Source of the DNA: Flagellimonas pelagia
Lineage (GTDB): Bacteria; Bacteroidota; Bacteroidia; Flavobacteriales; Flavobacteriaceae
Length of the DNA stretch: 50,204 bases
Reading direction: 5' to 3'
Assembly (NCBI RefSeq): GCF_003584135.1
Contig: NZ_QXFI01000005.1
Location: 1 to 50,204, forward strand
Below the pieces are notes generated by a model. The model was not told the DNA's origin. It was given only the letters and a program-made list of their open reading frames with translations, and searched no databases. Shown piece by piece: positions 15,858 through 24,891 of this stretch. The position numbers were made by a program, and so were the translations under genes. Every line of letters starts with the position of its first letter. Positions within the stretch are counted from its first letter, which is position 1.

Positions 15858-17302
15858 CGATAAATGAGTCCGTTTCCGGTTTCTTGATTCTCTAAAGGTT
15901 TATTCAGGTCGATTAGAAAACCGTTGATCACTGCATGGGTCAACTTTCCGTTTTTTTCCAGAAAGAAGGTCGGGTTCACTCCGGGCTGCAGATTAAAATC
16001 TCCCAGTTCAAAAGTTTCACTGACTTTGAATAGAGGCATCTCTACATAGGCCCCTTCTTCAGGCAATTTGCCCTTAACATAGGCAATGCCTTGATGCAAA
16101 AGCTCCAAAGGACTTGAAACAGTTTCCATAGAAACCACTTTTGGTGGTATGATCTTGTATCCTGTCGCATCAAAGGTCTCATAAGCATAGTAGGTGCTCA
16201 AATCCCCTTGGTCGCTGACGGAGCTTCGGTAGTAAAAATCATTATGACCTTTTTTGTCTATTTCATATTGCATGATGCCCAAGTCCAGGATATAATCCTT
16301 GCCCAAAAGCCCATAGGTGGCATTGGTAATCTTTAGGTCGAACAACATGCGGTCATTCTTTGGGATTTTCTCATAATCCTCCGTCGGAATGTTCTCATAA
16401 CTTTTTGTGGCAATCGTATAAAGTGCAGACAGGATGGAAACGTAGTTCAATTTTCGTATTTCCTGCTTTTCACGATCATCGGGATATCCTCCGGATTCAA
16501 TCAGAATAAGACTTGTCCCCCATTTGGCGATATTGTCCCCAAAAGCACGCGGTTCAAAATCATCACTATAGCGACCCACTTGACCGGGAGCATAATTTTG
16601 GATGATTTTGTTCATGAAAACAATGACTTTCATGGCCTTGGCCCTGACGTCGTTAATATCCTTTTCGTAATTGAAGGCGGTAGCCAAATACGAAATGGTA
16701 GCAGGTTTCTCGGTGCGTTCCGCATTGTAGTACCTACTTTGGTCGTGTAGGTTAAAGCCAAAGGAGGCGTCCAGACTATCACGGAGTCTCTTTAAAGTCT
16801 GTCCTTCAGGCGATTGTAAGCGGAGAGCATCCCTATTGATGTCCACACCCAAGGCATTCCTTCGTTGGAACACCTCTGCCCCATCAGGATTCAACATGGG
16901 CAAAAAGTGAAGTTTTAATTTGGAAAGGATGACTTCTTTCTCCTCCTTGAAATCCGGGGAGTCCAAAAAGTGGAAAATATCAAAAATGGCTTGGGTCGCG
17001 GTAGGTTCATCACCATGCATCTGTGACCAAAGAAAAATATTCTCACTGCCAAAACCTATACTGATCAAATTCAGGTCACGACCTTCGATGGATTCGCCCA
17101 CCTTTTGTACTTCAAATTTAGGATTGGACTTCAGTTGTTCAATCAGGGGCTTTAGGTCGTTATGTTTGATACGCCTTTTCTCCAAAGAAGGCTCCTTGTA
17201 CTTTTCATAGGTTTCGTACAATTTGGAAGTTAGGGCATCTTGGGCCGTGATGGTAAGGGACAATAATGAAATTGCCAAAGGCAAAAGTTTCTTGATCATC
17301 AT
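15854..17302 (-). CDS. Secreted M14-family zinc carboxypeptidase
   Basis: 482 residues with a Sec signal peptide (MIKKLLPLAISLLSLTITAQ). The M14 zinc site is present: His96 and Glu99 in SQMHGDEPT, and His186 in FNLHDQS; NPDGAE (138-143) and VDINRD (153-158) hold the substrate-binding Asn-Arg. The general-base Glu is probably in LILIESGGYPDD. The enzyme removes C-terminal amino acids from peptides or muropeptides. It is the last gene of a minus-strand operon with an amidase (1-nt gap) and a 3D-domain lipoprotein, which favours a cell-wall peptide substrate. Confidence 0.9.
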   Translation of the reverse strand: MMIKKLLPLAISLLSLTITAQDALTSKLYETYEKYKEPSLEKRRIKHNDLKPLIEQLKSNPKFEVQKVGESIEGRDLNLISIGFGSENIFLWSQMHGDEPTATQAIFDIFHFLDSPDFKEEKEVILSKLKLHFLPMLNPDGAEVFQRRNALGVDINRDALRLQSPEGQTLKRLRDSLDASFGFNLHDQSRYYNAERTEKPATISYLATAFNYEKDINDVRAKAMKVIVFMNKIIQNYAPGQVGRYSDDFEPRAFGDNIAKWGTSLILIESGGYPDDREKQEIRKLNYVSILSALYTIATKSYENIPTEDYEKIPKNDRMLFDLKITNATYGLLGKDYILDLGIMQYEIDKKGHNDFYYRSSVSDQGDLSTYYAYETFDATGYKIIPPKVVSMETVSSPLELLHQGIAYVKGKLPEEGAYVEMPLFKVSETFELGDFNLQPGVNPTFFLEKNGKLTHAVINGFLIDLNKPLENQETGNGLIYR

Positions 17303-17303
17303 G

Positions 17304-17960
17304 TTATTTTGTTGGAACGGGTTTAAAATTCAATTTTTTGGTCGCTCTGCGGACTTTTTCCACGAAATCCATCCCTGGATCTGTTTTGGTAGTCCGGTAT
17401 CCATCGTCCACCTCCAGCCAAAGAGGGTGTCCTTCGAATAAAGTGTATTCTTGATGGCCGATGACATATTCGATATCATATTTTGACGCCAAATATTTGA
17501 CCAGAAAAATATTGGCCTTCAATTGCTTCTTGGTCAATGGAAGTCCTTCGGTTCCCCCTACATTTTCGATGCCAATGGCACAATGGTTCAAGCCGATAGT
17601 ATGGCGGGCCATAGTGGTTTCGGGCATCAAACGATAAATAGTGCCGTCCTGGTCCACCAAAAAATGGGAAGATACATTGAGTCCACTGACGTTTACCAAA
17701 TCTGGCCTCCAATTGGGCAAGGTGGATCGGTTAAAGGCCGCAAAAGATTTTTTTAGAGATGGGATGGCTGTCCAGTGTAACACGACCATTTTTGGGGTAA
17801 TTTGGGTGGAATCCTTTTCAAGACCATAGCGTTGGGCCATATATTCCTTGGTCAGCTCTATACGCTGATCATCAAAGATGATGGGGATGTCCACAATCTT
17901 TTTTTGGGTGGAACAGGCCATCATAAAGGCCAGTATTGCAATAATTCCAAACTTTTTCAT
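17304..17960 (-). CDS. N-acetylmuramoyl-L-alanine amidase (Amidase_2), lipoprotein
   Basis: 218 residues with lipobox FMMAC. The amidase fold shows His62 in VVLHWTA, SSHFLVDQDGTIYRL (92-111), ARHTIGLNHCAIGIENVG (118-135) and GHQEY (168-172). The last zinc ligand position is Asp194 in TKTDPGMDF. These enzymes cut the bond between N-acetylmuramic acid and the stem peptide. The start codon overlaps the stop of the 3D-domain gene by 4 nt and the stop lies 1 nt before the M14 gene, so translation is likely coupled. Probably peptidoglycan recycling or remodelling. Confidence 0.9.
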   Translation of the reverse strand: MKKFGIIAILAFMMACSTQKKIVDIPIIFDDQRIELTKEYMAQRYGLEKDSTQITPKMVVLHWTAIPSLKKSFAAFNRSTLPNWRPDLVNVSGLNVSSHFLVDQDGTIYRLMPETTMARHTIGLNHCAIGIENVGGTEGLPLTKKQLKANIFLVKYLASKYDIEYVIGHQEYTLFEGHPLWLEVDDGYRTTKTDPGMDFVEKVRRATKKLNFKPVPTK

Positions 17961-18382
17961 TCAATAGTACTTAATGTGGTATCCAAGGGGACGGCATAAC
18001 AGACCATGATTTTTTTTCTGCCCCATTCCCTGGCCTTTTTAATATCTTTCCCCATGTAAATGTCTATCCGATTGCGCCATTTGTAGTGCATCTTGTCCAA
18101 AACATAGAAAGTATCCGGAAAGGTATCGATTTTAACCATGGTATTGTGTGCCAATCCCAATTTTATAAGGTCACGGGAAACCGCAATGCTCTTCATGCCT
18201 GGTTTAAGGGTGTCACCCCAAGCCGCTATGGAAGGGCTGATGCTGTCCGTTTGCCAATGTACTGAATTGTAGGCCGAAGCTGTCACTTCGCGGCCAAACC
18301 ATTCGTACAGGATAGGTTCCTTGACCTCAGGCTTTTTTGAGCAGGACGTTATAATAATAAAAATGAGTACTAGTTTCTTCAA
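17957..18382 (-). CDS. 3D-domain lipoprotein, TTG start
   Basis: About 141 residues if it starts at TTG 18382: this gives MKKLVLIFIIITSC, a textbook lipoprotein signal. The longer frame would overlap the pirin gene by 115 nt and lacks a signal. The body is a 3D (three-aspartate) domain: VTASAYNS, IAAWGDTL, IAVSRDL, a strand VKIDTF..FYVLDKMH, RIDIYM. 3D domains occur in lytic transglycosylase C-termini and other cell-wall proteins. It lies 42 nt after the pirin stop and overlaps the amidase by 4 nt. Confidence 0.8.
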   Translation of the reverse strand: MKKLVLIFIIITSCSKKPEVKEPILYEWFGREVTASAYNSVHWQTDSISPSIAAWGDTLKPGMKSIAVSRDLIKLGLAHNTMVKIDTFPDTFYVLDKMHYKWRNRIDIYMGKDIKKAREWGRKKIMVCYAVPLDTTLSTIE

Positions 18383-18423
18383 TACAGGTATCCATTTAGC
18401 TTTAAAAGTATGTATTTGTTTGC

Positions 18424-19296
18424 CTAACTCGGCAAGGGTACATAGGTTTCGTCGTTTTCCATCATGGGGAATAATTTTTCGGCCCATGCTTTTTTTGCCG
18501 ATTCCAGTTTCTCTTGGTCCGAGGAAACAAAATTCCAATAAATATAACGTTCCTCAGGAAACGGCTCACCTCCGAACAACAATAAATGGGTATTTGGTTT
18601 TAAGTTGATATTGCAGGTATCCTCTACCTTGGAGACCAAAATATTTCCTTTTTCCACGGTTTCCCCGCAGGCCTCAATACCGCCTTCCACAATACAAATA
18701 CCGATTTCCCCCTTTAACATTCCATTTACATTGAGGGTATAGGCCTCCTGATTGATAACTTCCACCATAAACAATGGGGAATGCACCGGTACGGGGGACT
18801 TTTTTCCATATCCCTCCCCAGCCACCAGTTTGAACTGGGTATTGCCCTCTTTCCATTGGGGAAGATCTTTTGCATCAATATGGTGAAATTCAGGGTCCAT
18901 ATCCTCGAGTGCTATGGGCAACGCTACCCAAATCTGATACCCATGGGCTGTAAAAACTTTTCCGTTGCGCAAGTCTTCCGGAGTTCGCTCGGTATGGGTG
19001 ACCCCTTTTCCTGCTGTCATCCAATTGACCGAACCGGGACTGATTCTTTGGTGGGTACCCAAACTATCTTCATGGATGATGTCACCTTCCAACATAAAGG
19101 TCAAGGTAGAAAGTCCCATGTGCGGGTGTTGGTCTACATCCATATATTTGGAAGGTCCCAATTGGGTTGGCCCCATATGATCGATAAAAATGAAGGGGCC
19201 TATCATTCTTTTTTTACGGAACGGGATAAGGCGGCCGACCAAAAAATCGCCAATATCCCTGCTGCGTTCCTCAATGATCAATCCGATGTTTGACAT
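18424..19296 (-). CDS. Pirin family protein
   Basis: 290 residues, full length. The N-terminal cupin has the iron ligands: His57 and His59 (QHPHMGLSTLTF), His101 and Glu103 (GVTHTER). Other pirin marks are FIFIDHMGP and LRNGKVFTAHGYQIWVALP. Pirins are cupins with quercetinase or regulatory activity in other bacteria; the role here is unknown. It is first in a minus-strand run that continues into cell-wall genes. Confidence 0.92.
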   Translation of the reverse strand: MSNIGLIIEERSRDIGDFLVGRLIPFRKKRMIGPFIFIDHMGPTQLGPSKYMDVDQHPHMGLSTLTFMLEGDIIHEDSLGTHQRISPGSVNWMTAGKGVTHTERTPEDLRNGKVFTAHGYQIWVALPIALEDMDPEFHHIDAKDLPQWKEGNTQFKLVAGEGYGKKSPVPVHSPLFMVEVINQEAYTLNVNGMLKGEIGICIVEGGIEACGETVEKGNILVSKVEDTCNINLKPNTHLLLFGGEPFPEERYIYWNFVSSDQEKLESAKKAWAEKLFPMMENDETYVPLPS

Positions 19297-19348
19297 GGGC
19301 TAAATGCTTATCTTTAAAAGCAGAAAGTTACAAATACATACCATAACC

Positions 19349-20683
19349 ATGAAACTACTTAAGCGTGTTTTACTACTCCTTGTCATCGTCATAGGAGTAG
19401 TAGTCTACCTGAATTACCCCAAATTGAACATTATTTCCGGCTATGCAGCCAAAAATGTGGCCTCCGGAGTTTTTGTGGCCCATCGATCAGCGGCCTCCAT
19501 GAACCAAATCGACAACAATGTCCCTTTGGTGGAACTGGCCGTTACCGAAGTGGATGAAAGTGAACAATCCGCATCTTCCACCGTGTATGGGTTGATGAAA
19601 AGAACAGCAGTGTACCGGGATGGTTTGGGTGCCGTGCTCATCAATGATGAATATGACCCTTCTAAACTTACCATCCGGCCCCAGCGTAACCAACCTTCGG
19701 ATACCATTCCCTATCCATACGGTCAGGCAGCTCCCTTGGATTCCGTTTTTCCAGATGTGGACATGGATCAGATCAACAAGGCCCTTGCCATAGCATTTGC
19801 CAATCCGGAAACCCAAAAGACCCGGACCCTTTTGGTATTGTACAAAGGGCAGATTTTAGCGGAGAAATATGTGGATGGATTTGACGAGAACACTCCTATT
19901 TTGGGATGGTCGATGACCAAGAGTGTCCTGGCCACTTGTTTTGGGGTTTTACAGCATCAAGGTAAATTGAATGTGGAATGGCCCGCACCTATTGCGGAAT
20001 GGAAAGATGACGAACGGAAAGACATCACGTTGAACCATCTGCTCCGTATGCAAAGTGGGCTTGCTTGGGATGAAGATTATTCGGGTATCTCGGACGTTAC
20101 CAGAATGCTATTTTTGGATAGCGACATGACTGTGGCTCAAAAAGAGAAAAAGGCCATAGCCAAGCCCACGGAAATTTGGAACTATTCCTCCGGGACCACC
20201 AACCTATTGTCAGGAATTCTTCGGCAACAGTTCAGAAGCCATCAGGAATATTTGGACTTCCCCTACGCAGCTTTGGTCGATAAAATCGGCATGTACTCCA
20301 TGGTTTTGGAGGCTGATATCGCCGGCAACTATGTAGGTTCTTCTTATGCTTGGGCCAGTACTCGGGACTGGGCTCGTTTTGGCCAATTGTACCTAAACAA
20401 AGGAAAATGGAACGGGGAACAACTCTTTGATCCTGAATGGGTGGATTACATTACTACGCCAACAATACATTCTGATGGTACTTATGGGGCCCATTTTTGG
20501 CTCAATGCCGAAGGCAAGTATCCCGATGTGCCCAAAGATTTGTTTTCCTGTAATGGTTATCAAGGGCAATATGTGTTCATGATTCCGTCCAAGGATTTGG
20601 TGGTTGTGCGTACCGGATTGGCCGAAGAACCCGATTTTGATGTGAACAGTGTATTGTCAAACATCGTAAAAGCGCTACAGTAA
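19349..20683 (+). CDS. Membrane-anchored serine hydrolase (class C beta-lactamase fold)
   Basis: About 444 residues from ATG 19349; the upstream ATG 19304 adds a polar stretch before the anchor MKLLKRVLLLLVIVIGVVVY. SxxK is visible as GWSMTKSVLA, and WNYSSGTTNLLS gives the Tyr motif. GYQGQYVFMIPSKDLVVVRTG near the end is the usual last strand region of this family. Such proteins are peptidases or esterases acting in the periplasm. It is divergent from pirin and followed by a strong terminator. Confidence 0.88.
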   Translation: MKLLKRVLLLLVIVIGVVVYLNYPKLNIISGYAAKNVASGVFVAHRSAASMNQIDNNVPLVELAVTEVDESEQSASSTVYGLMKRTAVYRDGLGAVLINDEYDPSKLTIRPQRNQPSDTIPYPYGQAAPLDSVFPDVDMDQINKALAIAFANPETQKTRTLLVLYKGQILAEKYVDGFDENTPILGWSMTKSVLATCFGVLQHQGKLNVEWPAPIAEWKDDERKDITLNHLLRMQSGLAWDEDYSGISDVTRMLFLDSDMTVAQKEKKAIAKPTEIWNYSSGTTNLLSGILRQQFRSHQEYLDFPYAALVDKIGMYSMVLEADIAGNYVGSSYAWASTRDWARFGQLYLNKGKWNGEQLFDPEWVDYITTPTIHSDGTYGAHFWLNAEGKYPDVPKDLFSCNGYQGQYVFMIPSKDLVVVRTGLAEEPDFDVNSVLSNIVKALQ

Positions 20684-20728
20684 ATCGAGTAGATGCCTTA
20701 AAATTGTGGGCAAACCACAACAAAGGGA

Positions 20729-20889
20729 TACTTCACAACAATAATTTCATTTACCGGAACCCTGATACTACATTTACCATGTAATTAATTAAGAAAGTAA
20801 TTTTTTCATTTTCATATAGTGTTCTCGTAAAAGAGTCTTGACCCAAGTGGCAAGGCTCTTTTTGGTTTTATACCTTTCTGTTGGACACG
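20729..20889 (+). repeat. 161-bp direct repeat, copy 1
   Basis: The same sequence recurs at 21211-21371, 482 bp away. The last 117 bp (20773-20889 and 21255-21371) appear identical; the first ~45 bp differ at several places. It includes the terminator hairpin, so the duplication copied a regulatory signal. Confidence 0.9.
20829..20862 (+). terminator. Strong terminator, repeat copy 1
   Basis: AAAAGAGTCTTG pairs with CAAGGCTCTTTT over 12 bp (one G-U pair), loop of 10 nt, followed by T-rich sequence. It lies 146 nt downstream of the hydrolase stop. An identical copy is at 21311-21344. Confidence 0.8.
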
Positions 20890-21210
20890 GATTCCATGAA
20901 TAGCACCAAGTTAGACTCTGTTCGTTACTCTGAGCAAAGAGGAGAATCTCTTGCCAACAAACAAATAAGCTTTCCGTTTGACACGAATTTCACGAATGAC
21001 ACTAATCATGGATACTTCTGGTCATTATGAGTGCAGGGAAGAATCCCATGCTTCCACAATACATTTCTGTTGGACACGAATTTCACGAATGACACCAATT
21101 ATGGATACCTCTGGTCATTCTGAGCATAGCGAAGAATTTCTTAAGGATGGATTTTATGGGAAAAAGAGGGGTGGATTTCACAAAAGCATGGGATTACCAC
21201 AGCTACGAGT

Positions 21211-21371
21211 TACTTCACAACAATAATTTCATCTGCGGGAACACGCAAACTACTTTTACCATGTAATTAATTAAGAAAGTAATTTTTTCATTTTCATATA
21301 GTGTTCTCGTAAAAGAGTCTTGACCCAAGTGGCAAGGCTCTTTTTGGTTTTATACCTTTCTGTTGGACACG
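21211..21371 (+). repeat. 161-bp direct repeat, copy 2
   Basis: Second copy of the 20729-20889 sequence, including an identical terminator hairpin. Located between the repeat array and menB. Confidence 0.9.
21311..21344. terminator. Strong terminator, repeat copy 2
   Basis: Same 12-bp stem and 10-nt loop as the copy at 20829. Its A-run and T-run allow function in both directions, so it may also stop menB transcripts reading leftward. Confidence 0.6.
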
Positions 21372-21510
21372 AATTTCGCGAATGACATCAATTATTACCA
21401 CGGTCATTCTGAGCGAAGTGAAGAATCTTTATTCAATAAGCAGTTGACAATAAACAATGTACAATTATTACTTTTAATTGATTATTGACTATTGTTGTTT
21501 GGAAATTGTA

Positions 21511-22353
21511 CTATGGAATCCACTTGTCCTTGCCAAAGTCGGGTTTGCGCTTTTCCAAAAATGCATTGCGACCTTCCTTGGCCTCGTCAGTCATGTAGGC
21601 CAAACGGGTAGCTTCCCCGGCAAACACCTGCTGACCCACCATGCCATCGTCAGTGAGGTTCATGGCAAATTTCAGCATTTTGATGGATGTAGGTGACTTG
21701 GCCAATATTTCCTGAGCCCATTGGTAAGCGGTATCCTCCAATTCATCGTGGGGAATAACAGCATTTACCATGCCCATGTCAAACGCCTCTTGTGCGGAGT
21801 AGCTTCGTCCCAAAAAGAAAATTTCACGGGCCTTTTTCTGTCCCACCATTTTGGCGAGGTATGCCGAACCATATCCCCCATCAAAACTGGTGACATCGGC
21901 ATCGGTCTGTTTAAAGATGGCATGTTCCTTACTGGCCAACGTCATATCACAGACCACATGTAGGCTGTGCCCTCCCCCAACGGCCCAACCAGGCACCACG
22001 GCAATCACCACTTTGGGCATAAACCTGATAAGGCGCTGCACCTCCAAAATATTCAAGCGATGATAACCATCATCACCCACATAGCCCTTATGGCCACGGG
22101 CCTTTTGGTCCCCCCCACTGCAGAAGGCCCATTTGCCATCCTTGGAGGAAGGTCCTTCCCCAGAAAGTAGTACCACACCAATGGAGGTATCTTCCTGGGC
22201 ATCATAAAAAGCCTTGTACAGTTCGCTGGTGGTTTTGGGCCGAAACGCATTGCGTACATCAGGCCGGTTAAAGGCGATTCGGGCAACCCCATTACATTTT
22301 TTATAGGTGATATCCTCAAATTCCATGGCGGTCTGCCAGTTGGGTGATTCCAT
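21511..22353 (-). CDS. menB: 1,4-dihydroxy-2-naphthoyl-CoA synthase MenB
   Basis: 280 residues, the usual length. The crotonase fold carries MenB hallmarks: NAFRPKT near residue 35, FCSGGDQKARG (77-87), GWAVGGGHSLHVVCD (122-136), and SFDGGYGSAYLA. It closes the naphthoate ring from o-succinylbenzoyl-CoA in menaquinone synthesis, the respiratory quinone of Flavobacteriia. The start is chosen because SPNWQTAMEFEDITYKK matches the normal MenB N-terminus. No other men gene is adjacent. Confidence 0.96.
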   Translation of the reverse strand: MESPNWQTAMEFEDITYKKCNGVARIAFNRPDVRNAFRPKTTSELYKAFYDAQEDTSIGVVLLSGEGPSSKDGKWAFCSGGDQKARGHKGYVGDDGYHRLNILEVQRLIRFMPKVVIAVVPGWAVGGGHSLHVVCDMTLASKEHAIFKQTDADVTSFDGGYGSAYLAKMVGQKKAREIFFLGRSYSAQEAFDMGMVNAVIPHDELEDTAYQWAQEILAKSPTSIKMLKFAMNLTDDGMVGQQVFAGEATRLAYMTDEAKEGRNAFLEKRKPDFGKDKWIP

Positions 22354-22585
22354 AGGTATTGTATTGTTGGACTACAAAATAACGGAAAATCTGGGTTATG
22401 ATGGTTTTAAGAGATTGGTAAAAGGTAACGGGTTGATACATAAATTGATATTGTTGAAAAATAGGTTGAAAAGGTAATGGTGTATGTCTGTTGACAAGTG
22501 ATTTTTTCGGCGAACTTAGAGATATACAAGTCAAACCTCAAAAGAGTCCTTAGTGATGAGGTACTTGTTGACCAACCTTACAACC

Positions 22586-23344
22586 ATGATAAAATTCTTC
22601 AGAAGAATAAGGCAGAATCTACTTTTTGAAAACAAGACGGGAAAGTATCTGAAATATGCCATTGGTGAAATTGTCCTTGTGGTCATTGGGATTTTGATCG
22701 CCCTCCAGATCAACAATTGGAACGATATCAAGAAAAATAAAATAATTGAGCATCAATTGTTGACGGCTCTTTTACAGGAATTCGAGACCAATCTTAAAAT
22801 TTTGGACAGTACCCGGTTGGCAAACCAAAGAATTTATGAAACCGCGATTAAAATAGGAGATTTTACAGGGCCGTCATTGCCAACATTGAATGAAAAGGAT
22901 CTATCCATGCATATGGTCGGGGCATTTAAATTTGAACCGAGATTCGTTCCTAATCTGGGAACCATGAATGAAATCAACAATTCAGGGAAATTGTCTCTGA
23001 TTACGGATCAGGATTTGAGAAAGTCCATCTCGGAGTGGCTTTCACAATTGGAACTGGTTCACAATCAAGAGAAATATGTGGTGGAAAGAAGGGATATTAG
23101 CCAGGATTATTTTATCAAGTATGCCAATTTCAGGAGGCATTTGGATATCATAGATGATGCCCTCCTGGATGCCACCCCAAGCAGGTTCCCGAACAATGAT
23201 TTCAATTTCTTGACCAACCCCGAATTTGAGAGTAATCTTTTTCTCTTCATCGTTGCTTCCATAAATCTGAACAGGGCCTTTTATGAACCTTTGGAAAAGC
23301 AAACTGAAATTTTGATAAGAAAGATTAAACAACAAATAGAATGA
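22586..23344 (+). CDS. DUF6090-type membrane protein
   Basis: About 252 residues from ATG 22586; MIKFFRRIRQNLLFENKTGK is the stereotyped start of this Bacteroidota family, followed by one membrane segment IGEIVLVVIGILIALQI and NNWND. The rest is a helical, probably periplasmic region with many charged residues. Function of the family is unknown. The longer frame beginning 11 codons upstream is unlikely. Single gene. Confidence 0.85.
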   Translation: MIKFFRRIRQNLLFENKTGKYLKYAIGEIVLVVIGILIALQINNWNDIKKNKIIEHQLLTALLQEFETNLKILDSTRLANQRIYETAIKIGDFTGPSLPTLNEKDLSMHMVGAFKFEPRFVPNLGTMNEINNSGKLSLITDQDLRKSISEWLSQLELVHNQEKYVVERRDISQDYFIKYANFRRHLDIIDDALLDATPSRFPNNDFNFLTNPEFESNLFLFIVASINLNRAFYEPLEKQTEILIRKIKQQIE

Positions 23345-23461
23345 CATGGAATTCCTCGATTTTAATCTGAAGGTATTCTAATTGCTGCCATCCACAAGAT
23401 CATGGTCACTATCCATCAATTGCATTTAAAACTGCACAATATTTAGAAGTATCTTTCCTAA

Positions 23462-24073
23462 ATGTCACGCTTCAAAAAAATGTGGATTGCTTTTGGGATT
23501 ATAATGGTTTTAGGTCTGCTTTTCTATTTGGTGCTTTCGCGTAAAATTAACCCGGACAGGTATTTTTTGCTCAAAACCGACAAGATTCCCTTTAGGGAAA
23601 TCATGATCAACGTATCCAAATATGCCATGGAATTTGAACCACAATTCAAGAGGGGCAGCTACAAACTGGGCTTGAGCAGAAGCGTCGATATAGATAAACT
23701 ATACTGTACACTGTACCGTTCGGAGTATGGATTCCAGGTAGATGCTTCCGACCAGTTCATTTTGAGAAATTTAGACACCGATAAGCTCTTTGTTGTTGGG
23801 AAAGTGCTGGGCAAGGAAATGTTCGAAGAATATCGCACCGTACAATACCGTATCGAAATACCTGAGGATTATCAGGCATATCATCAAGAAAAAGAGGGAA
23901 TGTTTCCCTACTATCAAATACATTGGTCCATGATGAGCAGCACAGGTGGCGGTTTTGGGTATAGTTGGGAAGCGAATACACTACTTCGTTCCCCTAAGGG
24001 GGATTCATTACAGTTTTACAGGGGAAAGGGAGCCATTGGAAAGCAAGATAGATTGGGAATCTTCCCTAAATAA
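23462..24073 (+). CDS. Membrane-anchored protein of unknown function
   Basis: 203 residues. N-terminal anchor FKKMWIAFGIIMVLGLLFYLVL, then a soluble domain of mixed strands with YFLLKTDKIPF, VQYRIEIPEDYQAYH and a glycine run SSTGGGFGY. No recognised family. It stands alone between the DUF6090-type gene and the VIT transporter gene. Confidence 0.7.
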   Translation: MSRFKKMWIAFGIIMVLGLLFYLVLSRKINPDRYFLLKTDKIPFREIMINVSKYAMEFEPQFKRGSYKLGLSRSVDIDKLYCTLYRSEYGFQVDASDQFILRNLDTDKLFVVGKVLGKEMFEEYRTVQYRIEIPEDYQAYHQEKEGMFPYYQIHWSMMSSTGGGFGYSWEANTLLRSPKGDSLQFYRGKGAIGKQDRLGIFPK

Positions 24074-24172
24074 TATCACGCTAAGAAATTCAACACATCT
24101 TTATTTTTTTAGTCTGTTGTTTTTGTTGCACCGATCTTCGAACTTAGTTACCGTAGATTAAAAAGTATAGCC

Positions 24173-24889
24173 ATGCCAGACCATAAGGAAGAACTCGAAG
24201 CATATCTCGCTCCCCATTACATTAACCGCAGTAATTGGCTTAGAGCTGCCGTACTTGGGGCGAATGATGGTATTTTGTCCACAGCGAGTCTTGCCATTGG
24301 GGTGGCTACCGCCAGTGATGGCAGACCTCCTATTATTCTGGCCACTGTGGCGGGATTGGTCGCCGGGGCCCTGTCCATGGCGGCCGGGGAATATGTTTCG
24401 GTAAGTTCACAGACCGATATTGAACATGCCGATATTGAAAGGGAAAAGCAGGAACTGGAAGATATGCCCGAGATTGAATTGCAACGATTGACCCAAATCT
24501 ATGAAAGCCGTGGCCTGAAAAAAGAAACCGCACTTTTGGTGGCCAAGGAGCTGACCGAGAAAGATGCCTTGGGGGCCCATGTCCGCGATGAATTGGGTCT
24601 GAACGAGATCAGCCATGCCAAACCGATACAGGCAGCCTTGGCATCAGGTGCCGCTTTTAGTCTGGGTGGTTTTCTTCCGCTCTTGGTCACCATATTGGCC
24701 CCTCTGCCGGCAATGGAATATTCCCTTTATGGTTTTGCTCTTTTGTTCTTGATATTATTGGGTGTGGTTGCAGCCAAAACAGGGGGTTCAAATATAATGA
24801 AAGCCATACTCAGGATAAGTTTTTGGGGAACTGTGGCCATGGGACTTACCGCATTCGTGGGTTATTTGTTCCATGTAAATCTTGCCTGA
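24173..24889 (+). CDS. VIT-family (CCC1/VIT1) divalent metal transporter
   Basis: 238 residues. The family signature is clear: RAAVLGANDGILSTASLAIGV in the first helix, GALSMAAGEYVSVSSQ in the second, then a cytoplasmic Glu-rich domain (IEREKQELEDMPEIELQRL) that binds metal, and three more helices with SLGGFLPLL. Such proteins export Fe(II) or Mn(II), probably with proton exchange. The next gene begins 2 nt after its stop, so the two are almost certainly co-transcribed. Confidence 0.93.
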   Translation: MPDHKEELEAYLAPHYINRSNWLRAAVLGANDGILSTASLAIGVATASDGRPPIILATVAGLVAGALSMAAGEYVSVSSQTDIEHADIEREKQELEDMPEIELQRLTQIYESRGLKKETALLVAKELTEKDALGAHVRDELGLNEISHAKPIQAALASGAAFSLGGFLPLLVTILAPLPAMEYSLYGFALLFLILLGVVAAKTGGSNIMKAILRISFWGTVAMGLTAFVGYLFHVNLA

Positions 24890-24891
24890 CC

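Larger units (their letters stand above)
20876..21430 (+). repeat. Array of four ~75-bp repeats with TCATTCTGAGCG cores
   Basis: Units A 20876-20952, B 20972-21047, C 21065-21142 and D 21358-21430. Each begins near TTCTGTTGGACACGAATTTC, continues with GCGAATGACA-like sequence and ends in GGTCATTCTGAGCGAAG followed by GAAGAATC. Unit A is the most diverged, D the cleanest. Apparent open frames across it are by-products of the repeat. Confidence 0.85.

Noticed and set aside
20978..21226. 82-residue open frame across the repeat array
   Set aside because: Two parts of the peptide repeat each other (TRISRMT...IMDTSGH), simply because the DNA repeat is in phase; it has no protein-like composition.
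1040..21310. Octamer TGTTCTCG at about 1044, 1309, 20819 and 21301 as a shared regulatory site
   Set aside because: The last two are part of the 117-bp duplication and the others lie far from genes; too few independent copies.
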